From: CAYLHF01 sp964383365
GTDB taxonomy: Bacteria > Bacteroidota > Rhodothermia > Rhodothermales > UBA10348
Assembly (NCBI GenBank): GCA_964383365.1
Contig: CAYLHF010000003.1
Coordinates: 1 to 64,000, forward strand
Direction of reading: 5' to 3'
DNA: 64,000 nt
Shown piece after piece: positions 1 through 8,848 of the stretch. Position 1 is the stretch's first letter; each line of letters begins with the position of its first letter. The notes under the pieces were generated by a model that worked only from the letters and a program-made list of their open reading frames with translations, was not told the DNA's origin and made no database searches. Position numbers and translations under genes: made by a program.

Positions 1-260
1 GCCGCCCCTTCCTGTACACGGTCTTTTTCTACCGGCACCCGACAGCGCTGATTCGTTGTACCGCACCGGTATATTCTGAATCGGTAGGTATCAGGTCGTT
101 CGGATCAAAAAACAGCGTGAGTACGACAGTCGGTGACCCGTACGGAACCACCCGTCATTGAAGTGTATAACGATTTTTGCTCAAACACGTGCGTTTTGTC
201 TTGCAGGACAACGATATGAATTATGGCGTCACCGTTCGAGACAGGGTGAGCATTCTCTAG
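1..260. other. Left-edge region, no convincing gene
   Basis: Upstream region of rel. A plus-strand frame is open from the window edge to a TGA at 159-161 (about 52 codons) and could be the tail of a gene that starts outside the window. A minus-strand frame of about 40 codons ends at 29-31. Neither matches a family I recognise, and they overlap each other, so at most one is real. I see no clear promoter or hairpin. Confidence 0.3.
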
Positions 261-2510
261 ATGATAGAAGCCTCAGCCATACTGAAGGGAAAGGGTTTGG
301 TAGTTGAGCCAGAGATTCAAAAGCGTTTGGATTTCTTGCTTGAAATATGTCGTACAAGTCTCAAGAGTCTTGACGAAGAGCTCATTTTCAGGGCCTTTCG
401 ACTCAGTCATTGGGCACATCGGAATGATCGGCGGGCTACGGGTGAACCCTATATCGTGCATCCGCTTGAAGTCGCCACGCTCTTCGTGCAGCAAATCGGG
501 TTCGACGATCTGGGTGTTGCTGCAGCCCTCTTACACGATGTGGTCGAAGACACCGATGTGACGCTGGATTTTATCAGGGACTCGTTTGGCGAAGAGCTTA
601 CGTTGATTATCGATGGCCTCACCAAGATCAGTGGCGCATTTCAGTCGCGTGATATCTCTCAGGCCGAAAACGTTCGAAAGTTGATGCTTTCCATGGCATC
701 GGACGTCAGAGTCATTCTGGTGAAATTTGCCGATCGTCTTCACAACATGAAGACGTTGGATTCGCTTCCACAACGCAAGCAGATAAAAATCGCGTCGGAA
801 ACGCTCGATCTGTTCGCCCCACTTGCTCGCCGTTTCGGTTACAACGTCGTAAAGAATGAACTCGAAGATCTTTCTCTCAAAGTATTGAATCCAGAGATCT
901 ATGAAGAGATTACATCCGGTCTTCGTGATGCAAAACCGGAAAGGGATGCGTACGTCCATCGATTTATCGAACCCATGCGCAGGCGTCTCGAAAAAGACGG
1001 CTTTCAGTTCGAGATTTATGGCAGATCGAAGAACATATATTCGATCTACAAGAAAATGCAGCGACAGAATAAACCGCTGGAAGAGATCTACGATATCATC
1101 GCCATTCGCATCGTGTTGAGAGATATCGAGCAGAAAGGGAAGGAAGATTGCTGGCGTGTGTATTCCATAATGACGGACGAGTATAAACCGCTCCCGGAGA
1201 GATTTCGAGATTTTATATCCGTTCCAAAGTCAAACGGATACCAGAGCCTACACACAACGGTGCTCGGTCCCGAGGGGCGTCGAGTGGAGGTGCAGATTCG
1301 GACTGACGAGATGCATCAGATAGCGGAGAAGGGAGTTGCGGCTCACTGGAAATACAAGGAGGATGTTTCCAAGAGTGATGATCAGATGGATCATTTCCTG
1401 GCCTGGGTAAGAGATCTTCTCGAGAATCCGAAACCCGATGAGGCGACCGAGTTCGTTCAGGACTTTCGATTGAATCTGTACGATGAAGAAATTTATGTCT
1501 TTACTCCACGAGGCCATCTTTTCTCACTTCCCAAGAACGCAACTCCTGTTGATTTTGCCTTTCTTGTACATACCGAAGTAGGATTTCACTGTATCGGGGC
1601 CAAGGTGAATGGAAAAATGGTTCCGCTCTCGCACAAACTGAAGAGTGGAGACCAGGTCGAAATTATTACGTCTAAGAAGCAGACTCCGAATGCCGATTGG
1701 GTTCAATTCGTTGTCACGCAGAAAGCACGGAGTCGAATCCGGCACTGGAAGAAAGAAGAGCGAAGGAAGACGGCTGATTACGGTCAGCAAACATGGACAA
1801 AGAAAGCCTCAAGACTGGGGATAGAACTATCGAAACAACAACTGTCCAGATATGCGACGAGGCTAAAATTCCCGAACGTTCAGCAGATGTTTTTTGAGAT
1901 CGGGTCCGGGTTATTCAATGTCGCAGAGTTGATCAAACTGGTTCAGTCGGACCGGGAAGGAGATCGGGAAGTGCATACGGAAGATGATTCGAAGCGCCTT
2001 CAATTCGATACCTTCCTGGATACGGCTCAGTCGAGTGGAAAACCTGCGCTCCTGATTGACGGAGAATTACACACAGATATTCTTACACAGTATGCGACGT
2101 GTTGTAATCCCATCCCAGGGGATAAGGTTTTTGGATTTATCAGTAGATCGGGAGGCATAAAGATCCATCGCGTGACGTGCCGTAATTCGCCGAATCTGAT
2201 CGTGAATCAAGCAGACAGGATCATCAACGTTGAGTGGAGTAGGCAGAAGGATATTCAATTCGTCGTGGCTCTTCGGGTCATGGGAGAGGATCGTGTCGGG
2301 ATGATCAGCGACGTTACTACCGTGATCTCAAAAAGCCTCAAGACAAATATTCGATCGATCTCGGTCGCAACGGAAGATGGTGTGTTCGTGGGGTCGATTG
2401 TCCTGTTTGTCAGTGACCTGGAACATCTTAAGAGGCTCATCCAACGGATTAAGCGAATCTCAGGTGTACATGGTGTTTATCGCTTCGAGGAGGGTCTGGG
2501 AGAATCCTGA
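261..2510 (+). CDS. rel: Bifunctional (p)ppGpp synthetase/hydrolase, Rel/SpoT family
   Basis: Makes and degrades the stringent-response alarmone (p)ppGpp in the cytoplasm. At 749 residues it has the full family length and domain order. The HD hydrolase domain has its metal site intact (H50, H67, HD at 92-93, ED at 96-97). The synthetase domain follows (YGRSKNIYSIYKKM near 253, RFRDFISVPKSNGYQSLHTT near 317). Then come a TGS domain from about 410 (EIYVFTPRGHLFSLP), a zinc-finger region with CC near 614, and a C-terminal ACT domain. Because the HD residues are intact, hydrolysis is predicted as well as synthesis; the balance between the two cannot be read from sequence. It is first in a co-oriented run with an HU-like gene, ruvX and def. 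Confidence 0.96.
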   Translation: MIEASAILKGKGLVVEPEIQKRLDFLLEICRTSLKSLDEELIFRAFRLSHWAHRNDRRATGEPYIVHPLEVATLFVQQIGFDDLGVAAALLHDVVEDTDVTLDFIRDSFGEELTLIIDGLTKISGAFQSRDISQAENVRKLMLSMASDVRVILVKFADRLHNMKTLDSLPQRKQIKIASETLDLFAPLARRFGYNVVKNELEDLSLKVLNPEIYEEITSGLRDAKPERDAYVHRFIEPMRRRLEKDGFQFEIYGRSKNIYSIYKKMQRQNKPLEEIYDIIAIRIVLRDIEQKGKEDCWRVYSIMTDEYKPLPERFRDFISVPKSNGYQSLHTTVLGPEGRRVEVQIRTDEMHQIAEKGVAAHWKYKEDVSKSDDQMDHFLAWVRDLLENPKPDEATEFVQDFRLNLYDEEIYVFTPRGHLFSLPKNATPVDFAFLVHTEVGFHCIGAKVNGKMVPLSHKLKSGDQVEIITSKKQTPNADWVQFVVTQKARSRIRHWKKEERRKTADYGQQTWTKKASRLGIELSKQQLSRYATRLKFPNVQQMFFEIGSGLFNVAELIKLVQSDREGDREVHTEDDSKRLQFDTFLDTAQSSGKPALLIDGELHTDILTQYATCCNPIPGDKVFGFISRSGGIKIHRVTCRNSPNLIVNQADRIINVEWSRQKDIQFVVALRVMGEDRVGMISDVTTVISKSLKTNIRSISVATEDGVFVGSIVLFVSDLEHLKRLIQRIKRISGVHGVYRFEEGLGES

Positions 2511-2619
2511 TCCGGTACCAGTTGACACTTTACGGAAAGACTTGAAATAGTTGACTTTGGCGCATGGAAATCGTTACTTGATAGCGATTATTCCTACCCT
2601 TACCGGACATCCGCAGATC

Positions 2620-3006
2620 ATGTCGAAAAGACAAAAAACCCTGACAAAAAAGGATGTTGCCCGCCGTCTCTCCGAGACAGTCGGTGAACCCATTTATAAG
2701 TGCGAACCATGGGTTGGCTCAGTTATCGATGTGCTCGGCCAGTTGCTCATGGAGGCAGATCCTGAGGTTCGAATAGAACTACGGGACTTCGGAGTCTTTG
2801 AAGTGAAAAAAACGAGAGCTAAACCCAAGGCCAGAAACCCGAAGACCAACGAGACTGTTTTTATTCCGAGTCGACGCAAAACACATTTCAAACCCAGCAA
2901 GAAGCTCCGGCGAGTCCTGCAGCAACCTCTCATCTCTCTTAATTACGAATTACCGACCGGGAGTGCTGACTCGGAAGAGGAGAGAGAGTTAGTGCTCGAG
3001 ATCTGA
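2620..3006 (+). CDS. HU/IHF-family DNA-binding protein with acidic C-terminal tail
   Basis: Predicted nucleoid-associated DNA-bending protein of 128 residues. The start at 2620 (MSKRQKTLTKKDVARRL) is chosen because it matches the usual HU N-terminus; an in-frame ATG at 2551 would add 23 residues with no family resemblance. The beta-arm region is clear (KARNPKTNETVFIPSRRK, then FKPSKKLRRVL). Canonical HU is about 90 residues. Here about 30 residues follow, ending in an acidic stretch (DSEEERELVLEI). The extra tail may change DNA affinity or partners, which is inference. It lies about 110 bases after rel. Confidence 0.9.
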   Translation: MSKRQKTLTKKDVARRLSETVGEPIYKCEPWVGSVIDVLGQLLMEADPEVRIELRDFGVFEVKKTRAKPKARNPKTNETVFIPSRRKTHFKPSKKLRRVLQQPLISLNYELPTGSADSEEERELVLEI

Positions 3007-3074
3007 GACCAAAACGGTCAGGGCTGCCGTAGTACTGTGTTTCTGGCAGTAGATACAGTGCAGAGAGTAGAAGT

Positions 3075-3500
3075 ATGACAGATTCCAAGGGCAAAATTGT
3101 AGCCATTGACTGCGGAACCAAACGAGTAGGAATTGCTGTTTCTGATCCACTTCAACTTTTTGCTCAACCATTTGGAACGTTCGATCCTGAGTCGGCATTA
3201 CGCGCGCTGGTCGACCTGAACAGGAAGGAACATGTTAGTGTCTTTGTAATAGGCTGGCCTCTTCTTCCTGACGGAACGAAAGGCAAAGCCACGGATATGG
3301 TTGATCGTTTCGTTTCCCGCATGAAAAATCGAATGGACGATATATCCGTCATTAAACAAGATGAGCGTTTTTCGTCCGAAATGGCCAGGGAGTTGCTTTC
3401 AGAAGGACCGAAGCCGTCGCTGGGCGCTCGGAAAAAAGGAAGGCTTGATACGGCAGCTGCCGGTTTGATCCTCCAGGACTACCTGAATACTATTGCGTAA
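3075..3500 (+). CDS. ruvX: RuvX/YqgF-family Holliday junction resolvase homologue
   Basis: Protein of 141 residues with an RNase H-like fold, the family's normal size. The N-terminal nuclease motif IVAIDCGTKRVGIAVSD carries the first catalytic Asp. A second motif, DERFSS, lies near 97, and a late acidic site (RLDTAAAGLIL) lies near 124. The family is linked to pre-16S rRNA 5'-end processing and to Holliday junction resolution. It is followed after 9 bases by def, so the two are probably cotranscribed. Confidence 0.93.
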   Translation: MTDSKGKIVAIDCGTKRVGIAVSDPLQLFAQPFGTFDPESALRALVDLNRKEHVSVFVIGWPLLPDGTKGKATDMVDRFVSRMKNRMDDISVIKQDERFSSEMARELLSEGPKPSLGARKKGRLDTAAAGLILQDYLNTIA

Positions 3501-3509
3501 CTCTTAGAT

Positions 3510-4103
3510 ATGATTCGTCCCATATATCTCTTTGGAACCTCAGAACTCCGGGAGGCCACACGACCAATTGAGTGCGATTCTGACGAATTGCAGGCCTTGA
3601 TAGACGACATGATCGATACGATGAACGGGGCACAGGGAATTGGACTGGCTGCTCCTCAAATTGGTAGACAGGAGCGTCTTTTTGTAGTGAACCTATCTCC
3701 TATGTCTGAATCTCTCGCCGAGGAAGGAATAACCGTTCCTGCGGAGACTCAGGTTTTTATCAATCCTGAGATCGTCGAGGAATCGGAGGACGATTCGGAA
3801 TTCGAGGAAGGATGCCTGTCGATTCCGGACATTCACGAAGATGTGGTACGGCCGCAAAGCATCCGGATCAGCTACTTGGATCGGTCATTCCAAGCGCATG
3901 AAGAACGTTATGATTCTATGATGGCGCGAGTCATTCAGCACGAATACGATCATCTGGAGGGCATCCTATTCGTAGATCTTATTTCCTCATTCAGACGACG
4001 GTTGCTCAAGAGGAAACTCAAGGATATCAGCGAGGGAATTGTCGAGGCAGAGTACCCGGTCTACGCACGAAACACGGGTCTTGTGGGAGTGTCGAAATCG
4101 TGA
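3510..4103 (+). CDS. def: Peptide deformylase
   Basis: Removes the N-terminal formyl group from nascent proteins in the cytoplasm. All three family motifs are present in 197 residues: GIGLAAPQIG near 44, EGCLSIP near 109 (the Cys is a metal ligand) and QHEYDHLEGILF near 151 (HExDH gives two His ligands and the catalytic Glu). Length and start are typical. It ends 20 bases before the convergent ABC permease gene; no strong terminator hairpin is visible between them. Confidence 0.96.
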   Translation: MIRPIYLFGTSELREATRPIECDSDELQALIDDMIDTMNGAQGIGLAAPQIGRQERLFVVNLSPMSESLAEEGITVPAETQVFINPEIVEESEDDSEFEEGCLSIPDIHEDVVRPQSIRISYLDRSFQAHEERYDSMMARVIQHEYDHLEGILFVDLISSFRRRLLKRKLKDISEGIVEAEYPVYARNTGLVGVSKS

Positions 4104-4123
4104 TGACGGATTACTAACCGAAC

Positions 4124-4930
4124 TCACCGCTTCCACCAGGTGGAATACCCAAGACACACAATGAACAGGATGGCCTGGCACAGGACCATGGTTGCACCGC
4201 TCGGTAGGTCGAGATAGAATGAAGCAGCGAGTCCGAGCAGCGCCGTGAGTGTACCCAGACCGATGGCCCTGAGTGTCATCTGACGAAACGTTGGAGAGAT
4301 AAGACGTGACGACGCTGCGGGAATAACAAGAAATGCCGCCAGGAGTAGAATCCCTGCTATTTTTATGGAAACCACGATGGTAACGGCCAGAAGAACAGAC
4401 AGTAACCTGTCGTCTCGATCCACCGAAAGGCCATCTGCCTGTGCCAGTTCCGGGTCAAACGTTGCATACGCCCAACGTCCCCACTGGCGGGGAAGCGTGA
4501 GGAATGCCATGCAGAGGATACTCCCTATCGCCCAAAGATCCATTTCTGTAACAGCCAGTACAGATCCGAACAGATACGTGTACGCGTCGGTTGTCGCACC
4601 ATCCCGACTGGCAAGGAATACAACGCCGAGAGCGACAGCGACAGCAAATAGTACACCGACCGCGGTATCACCGGCGAGTTTGGTGTGACTCCGCAGCCAG
4701 TCGATTGCAAGAGCAACAACGACCGTAAACGGGATGGCTACGAACAGGGGTTCCATACCGAGTAACAAACCAAGCGCTACGCCCCCGAACGCGGCATGAG
4801 AAAGACCAGACCCGAGAAAACTCAGCTTCCGTTGAACGATAAATACCCCGTAATAGCTGGCAAGTGATCCAACCATTACACTCGCGAGAAGCGCCCGTTG
4901 CATGAACGAATATTCCAGCCAATCGACCAT
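4124..4930 (-). CDS. Metal ABC transporter permease (ZnuB/MntB family)
   Basis: Inner-membrane permease of 268 residues with about eight or nine hydrophobic segments; it belongs to the ABC-3 family that imports zinc or manganese. Typical features include the early motif FLGSGLSHAAFGGVALG and the late segment IKIAGILLLAAFLVIPAA. The open frame extends upstream to 5107, but the start MVDWLEY at 4930 fits family length and gives a TGATG overlap with the ATPase stop, so I use it. Last gene of a five-gene coupled run. The metal cannot be decided from the permease. Confidence 0.92.
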   Translation of the reverse strand: MVDWLEYSFMQRALLASVMVGSLASYYGVFIVQRKLSFLGSGLSHAAFGGVALGLLLGMEPLFVAIPFTVVVALAIDWLRSHTKLAGDTAVGVLFAVAVALGVVFLASRDGATTDAYTYLFGSVLAVTEMDLWAIGSILCMAFLTLPRQWGRWAYATFDPELAQADGLSVDRDDRLLSVLLAVTIVVSIKIAGILLLAAFLVIPAASSRLISPTFRQMTLRAIGLGTLTALLGLAASFYLDLPSGATMVLCQAILFIVCLGYSTWWKR

Positions 4931-5640
4931 CAGTGTCTCCCGAGTATCGTGTGTTCGTGCCCTATATGTCCGAATGTTTCTCGAACCGCTGTCTCTGACA
5001 GAGCATCTCTGGGCATACCGAATGACATCAAACGTCCGTTCAGCAACGCAACATGTGTTGCATGGTGGAAGGCGACTTCCCAATCGTGCGTGACCATAAC
5101 GATACATGCGTCCGTCTTTTCCCGATATTCATCCAAGAGGGCATGCAAGTCCTTGGTTCCGGGTGAATCAACCCCGGTCTCAGGTTCGTCAAGAAGGAGT
5201 ACTTCCGGCTGTCTGATTATTGCGCGTGCAAGATAAATTCGTTGGACTTCGCCTCCGGATAAAACTCCGATAGAGCGGTCAGCGAGCTCTTCGGCACCCA
5301 CTTGTTTCATGGCTTGAAGGGCAACGTGCCTGTCTTCATCCGAGAGGCCGGAAGGCCAGGATCGCTTCAACGCCGTAGCGACAAGTTCAATGGCTCGGGC
5401 GGGAAATGTTCGGTCAATTGCTTTGATCTGGGGCACGTAACCAACCGTATCGGTTGATACGCGTATGCTGCCGTCGGTTGGTACTACGAGACCCGCAATC
5501 GTTCGCAGAAGCGTTGATTTTCCACTGCCGTTGGGTCCCATAACCGCAAGCAGGCTCCTCCGGGGACAGTGGAAAGAGATGTTGTCCAGAATCTGATGTT
5601 CTCCGAACCGTACAGACAGGGAAGAAACGTCTATCATCAT
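4930..5640 (-). CDS. Metal ABC transporter ATP-binding protein
   Basis: Cytoplasmic ATPase of 236 residues energising the adjacent permease. Walker A is GPNGSGKSTLLR near 35, the signature is LSGGEVQRIYLARAI near 128, Walker B is VLLLDEPETGVD near 150, and the switch His is in MVTHDWE. Similar to ZnuC/MntA-type ATPases. Its ATG overlaps the end of the substrate-binding gene by 4 bases (ATGA) and its stop overlaps the permease start by 1 base, which suggests translational coupling and fixed stoichiometry. Confidence 0.93.
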   Translation of the reverse strand: MMIDVSSLSVRFGEHQILDNISFHCPRRSLLAVMGPNGSGKSTLLRTIAGLVVPTDGSIRVSTDTVGYVPQIKAIDRTFPARAIELVATALKRSWPSGLSDEDRHVALQAMKQVGAEELADRSIGVLSGGEVQRIYLARAIIRQPEVLLLDEPETGVDSPGTKDLHALLDEYREKTDACIVMVTHDWEVAFHHATHVALLNGRLMSFGMPRDALSETAVRETFGHIGHEHTILGRH

Positions 5641-6539
5641 CGGACCAGATTCATGAGTTGTTCCGCGTTGTCCGAAATGATTTGAACCGTAGAAGTGTTC
5701 TCATCAGCGGATACGATGTCAAGATAGACAATAGGTATTCCAGATTCTGTTGAGAACATCGAAGCAATTTTATCCGGGGAAGATCGCTGCGTCAATACGG
5801 CAAAACATTCTTTTCGAGCCGCAGACGAAAGAAGACGAGAAAGAGATCGGGGTGATACGGCACGTCCCGGTGTACTCTCGATAATTCCTGCCGAATCCAG
5901 GTGATAGCGGCGGAGAAAGTACTCGAAAAACGGTTCGGTAGAGACCACGCATCGGGGTGTGAAAGGGCGTAAACGACGTCGAAGATTGACATCAAGCTCG
6001 TCGAGTTGTTCTGACAAACGACGCGCGTTCTCCTGGTAATCGACACAGTCCTCAACATTAAGATCGCATAGCATGTTGACCATAGAGGGCAGAATCACGT
6101 TCAGTACGACCGGATCCGTCCAGAAATGTGGATTCAAGTCTGGCCCGGCGTAAAGGCGCAGTGTGTCCGGGATCAGATCTGATAGAATGACCGTCCGTTT
6201 CGGTGTGAATGACGCCGCCCACCCATCTATAGACGGATCGGCCAGAATTAGCAGATCAGCCTGGTCGATCGATCGTGCCATCGACGGTCTTGGATGGTAC
6301 CCATGCGGAGATTGTCCATTCGAAAGCATACTGGGGACGTGCGACCGGTCTCCAATAAGATCGGACATAAAGGTCGACAGCACCGGAAGCGAAGTCACTA
6401 CAGATATACCAGGGTGATTTTCTCCAGGGGTCTGGCCTGACTCGGAGGTGTCTTCTGGGGGCGACTGGCAGGCGAAGGTTACTAAGATCAGAAACGCTAC
6501 CGGAAGCCCCGGATGATGTCGGAAAACACGGGTATACAT
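5637..6539 (-). CDS. Metal-binding lipoprotein of ABC importer (ZnuA-like, atypical ligands)
   Basis: Predicted periplasmic substrate-binding lipoprotein of 300 residues; signal peptide with the lipobox-like segment LVTFAC, lipidated Cys at 24. It belongs to the cluster A-I metal-binding family. Candidate metal ligands are H79/H82 in SPHGYHP and H138 in LNPHFW. The family normally has a His before the AF-YF segment, but here the aligned site reads STEPFFEYFL (E202). Where a Glu or Asp is expected late in the protein, the segment reads AVLTQRSSP (Q251). The metal site is therefore unusual and zinc specificity should not be assumed. Coupled to the upstream epimerase by a TAATG overlap and to the ATPase by ATGA. 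Confidence 0.85.
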   Translation of the reverse strand: MYTRVFRHHPGLPVAFLILVTFACQSPPEDTSESGQTPGENHPGISVVTSLPVLSTFMSDLIGDRSHVPSMLSNGQSPHGYHPRPSMARSIDQADLLILADPSIDGWAASFTPKRTVILSDLIPDTLRLYAGPDLNPHFWTDPVVLNVILPSMVNMLCDLNVEDCVDYQENARRLSEQLDELDVNLRRRLRPFTPRCVVSTEPFFEYFLRRYHLDSAGIIESTPGRAVSPRSLSRLLSSAARKECFAVLTQRSSPDKIASMFSTESGIPIVYLDIVSADENTSTVQIISDNAEQLMNLVR

Positions 6540-7522
6540 TATCGTGACAGCACCGCTGCAATCCGTCCTGCCGTTGAATTAAACGGTCGATATATCATGC
6601 CCAATTCGGCTATGGATTTCGAGTTATCATAGCAGGAAACCGATGCCGATACCCTGGCTGTTTCACGGGTAACAAGCGGTTTCCCTCCTGATATTTTGGC
6701 AAAAATTTCTGCCAGTGTAGCAAAAAAGAGCATGGCTGACGGTGAAATCTTGCGTCGAGGTGGTTTGACTCCCAGAGCGTGAGCAAGGGTTGCCGTAAGC
6801 TCTGACCAGGTCAGATTCGAGCCCGCAAGAATATACCTCTCTCCGCAGCGGCCTTTCTCCATCGCTCGTACCGAACCCTCAGCTACATCAAGGACGTCAA
6901 CCACGCTGGTAGCTCCGCTCGGGTAAAAGGGCATTTTACCGGCCAGGATGAGTTCGGGCAACTGCATGGTGTTCTCCCCCGAGCGGCCACATCCGAGTAT
7001 CAACGCTGGATTAACCATAACGGCGTCCAGTCCTTCTGCGATTCCACGATGTATTTCCAGTTCAGCCAGATATTTAGAGGTACCGTAGAGCGTGTTGAGT
7101 TTAGAATCGATCCAATCGGCAGATTCGTCTGTGCAGTCGGATGTCAAATCAGATCTGCTGAGGGCCGCCACGCTCGATATGTGAACGAGTCTCTCAATTC
7201 CTGCAGCCAGGGAGGCATTGACAATATTGGCTGTCCCCCCCACGTTGACGTCCATAATTTTCTGACGACTTGTTTTTCCCCTGAAATCGAGAAAGGCCGC
7301 GCAGTGGTAGACTCTAGATACGTTATCAAGTGCGTTTTTAAGAGAATCAGGGTCCAGAACGTCTCCGGTGGACCACTCGATCTCTGAACAATGTCCCGAA
7401 TCAATCAGATCCAGAGACGAAGAAGAGCGGCAGAGTCCGCGAACACGAACACCGTCTTTGAGCAATCGCTGTATGAGCGTCGACCCCAGAAATCCGGTAG
7501 CGCCTGTGACCAGGGTAATCAT
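6539..7522 (-). CDS. NAD(P)-dependent epimerase/dehydratase (extended SDR)
   Basis: Cytoplasmic Rossmann-fold enzyme of 327 residues. The nucleotide-binding motif TGATGFLGSTL lies at the extreme N-terminus and the catalytic pair Y146/K150 is in LYGTSKYLAE; HISSVAALS precedes it with the expected Ser. The closest groups by feel are dihydroflavonol-4-reductase-like and HpnA-like SDRs, but the substrate cannot be assigned. It starts at a TAATG overlap with the biotin-carrier gene and ends in another TAATG overlap with the metal-binding lipoprotein gene, so it is embedded in that transcript. Confidence 0.88.
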   Translation of the reverse strand: MITLVTGATGFLGSTLIQRLLKDGVRVRGLCRSSSSLDLIDSGHCSEIEWSTGDVLDPDSLKNALDNVSRVYHCAAFLDFRGKTSRQKIMDVNVGGTANIVNASLAAGIERLVHISSVAALSRSDLTSDCTDESADWIDSKLNTLYGTSKYLAELEIHRGIAEGLDAVMVNPALILGCGRSGENTMQLPELILAGKMPFYPSGATSVVDVLDVAEGSVRAMEKGRCGERYILAGSNLTWSELTATLAHALGVKPPRRKISPSAMLFFATLAEIFAKISGGKPLVTRETARVSASVSCYDNSKSIAELGMIYRPFNSTAGRIAAVLSR

Positions 7523-8115
7523 TACAGCGTCTCGATTGGCTCCACTACGACCAGTAACTCGTCTTTTGAGACCGTATCTCCGGCGTGGACGAGAATCGAG
7601 ACGATCCGACCGGGTGAACCCGACCGCAGTTCATTCTCCATTTTCATCGCCTCCAGCACCAGAAGACCCTGGTCCCTCTCGACGATGTCTCCCGGATTGA
7701 CCAGCACAGTTACGACGAGCCCTGGCATCGGACTTCTGACATCAGAATCCTTGCAAACGTCCTCCGTGGCGACACCATACTGCTTGAGCAGTTGACTCCT
7801 GTGATCGGCTATTGAGACGTCTATTGTCTGGTTACCCACCGTTACACTAATATGTTCTCGGTCGACGCGCTGTACGTGGGCGGTTATACTTTTGCCTCCG
7901 TGTAGCACAGAGAATGTCCCTCGCGAGGACTCGCAAACAGTCAAGTCGTCAGTCGGCTGTAGCGGTTCGACGATTTCAAACGTTTCATCGGCCACCTGGA
8001 CGACTGTCGACAGACGTTGACTTCTTTTTTCTTGCACGAGAGCGTATTGATTCGTTGACGTCAAGATACGAGTTTGGTATCTATGTCTCGCTCGTTCAAC
8101 GGGGCTTGTACCCAT
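7522..8115 (-). CDS. Stand-alone biotin-carrier (biotin/lipoyl attachment) protein
   Basis: Up to 197 residues. The C-terminal 75 residues form a biotinyl domain with the attachment motif LEAMKMENE (biotinylated Lys about 158) and the usual SPMPGLV entry. The N-terminal half resembles the linker regions of acyl-CoA carboxylase alpha subunits. No biotin carboxylase or carboxyltransferase gene lies in the window, so its partners are encoded elsewhere. The start is uncertain: ATG at 8115 is used, but a GTG at 7995 (VADETFEIVE) would give a shorter protein closer to stand-alone carriers. First gene of the coupled five-gene run; divergent from aat 20 bases away. Confidence 0.85.
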   Translation of the reverse strand: MGTSPVERARHRYQTRILTSTNQYALVQEKRSQRLSTVVQVADETFEIVEPLQPTDDLTVCESSRGTFSVLHGGKSITAHVQRVDREHISVTVGNQTIDVSIADHRSQLLKQYGVATEDVCKDSDVRSPMPGLVVTVLVNPGDIVERDQGLLVLEAMKMENELRSGSPGRIVSILVHAGDTVSKDELLVVVEPIETL

Positions 8116-8135
8116 TCTTTCTGAATGAAATCAAC

Positions 8136-8747
8136 ATGCCAGAAGACCAGGATTTTTTGACGCCAGAGTTTCTGTTGAGTGCCTACAGGCAAGGAATCTT
8201 TCCCATGGCAGAGCCGGATGACTCCGGTGATGTGTACTGGTACGATCCAGATCCCCGCGCAATTCTCCCGATAGATGGCATTCGAATTCCAAGAAGCGTG
8301 CGTAAAATTGTAAGAGACGCGCGGTTTGAGGTCCGATTCGATACCGATTTCGACGGAGTGATCAGTGGGTGTGCGGACCGGGAGGAAACCTGGATATCAC
8401 GTCGCCTGATGGACGCGTACATAGAACTGAATAGACTCGGCCATGCCCACAGTGTCGAGTGTTGGGAAGGTGGACGACTGGTCGGCGGACTCTACGGTGT
8501 AGCCGTAGCGGGTCTGTTTTGTGGAGAGTCGATGTTTTCAGCGGTCAGCGGGGCATCGAAAGTAGCGCTGGTTCGTCTGGTGGATCACCTTAAATCGCGC
8601 CGCTATAGATTACTGGATATTCAGATGCTCACGCCCCATCTCGAACGATTCGGCGCCTTCGAGATATCCAGAAAAGAGTATCATATCAGGCTCCGGACGG
8701 CCATTTCCGCAGATGTTTCCTGGGATGGTAGGACCCTTCTCCATTAA
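8136..8747 (+). CDS. aat: Leucyl/phenylalanyl-tRNA--protein transferase
   Basis: Transfers Leu or Phe from aminoacyl-tRNA to proteins with N-terminal Arg or Lys, marking them for ClpS/ClpAP degradation by the N-end rule. At 203 residues it is complete. Family hallmarks are AYRQGIFPM near the N-terminus, WYDPDPRAILP, the central segment GGLYGVAVAGLFCGESMFS and IQMLTPHLERFGAFEISR. The open frame reaches back to 7914, but the ATG at 8136 (MPEDQDFLTPEFLL) fits the family and avoids overlap with the divergent biotin-carrier gene. Confidence 0.95.
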   Translation: MPEDQDFLTPEFLLSAYRQGIFPMAEPDDSGDVYWYDPDPRAILPIDGIRIPRSVRKIVRDARFEVRFDTDFDGVISGCADREETWISRRLMDAYIELNRLGHAHSVECWEGGRLVGGLYGVAVAGLFCGESMFSAVSGASKVALVRLVDHLKSRRYRLLDIQMLTPHLERFGAFEISRKEYHIRLRTAISADVSWDGRTLLH

Positions 8748-8848
8748 TTCAAGCCGCCAGACAGAACTTCGATATCCCGTCCGGCATTTGCAGAGAATGG
8801 TAGAAATGTGAACTCCGAAATTGTTGGTGTAAGGATACCAGGACCTTT

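Noticed and set aside
2522..2549. TTGACA with a weak -10 before the HU-like gene
   Set aside because: The -10 (GAAATA) is poor, and sigma-70 consensus spacing is not reliable in this phylum, so no promoter is claimed.
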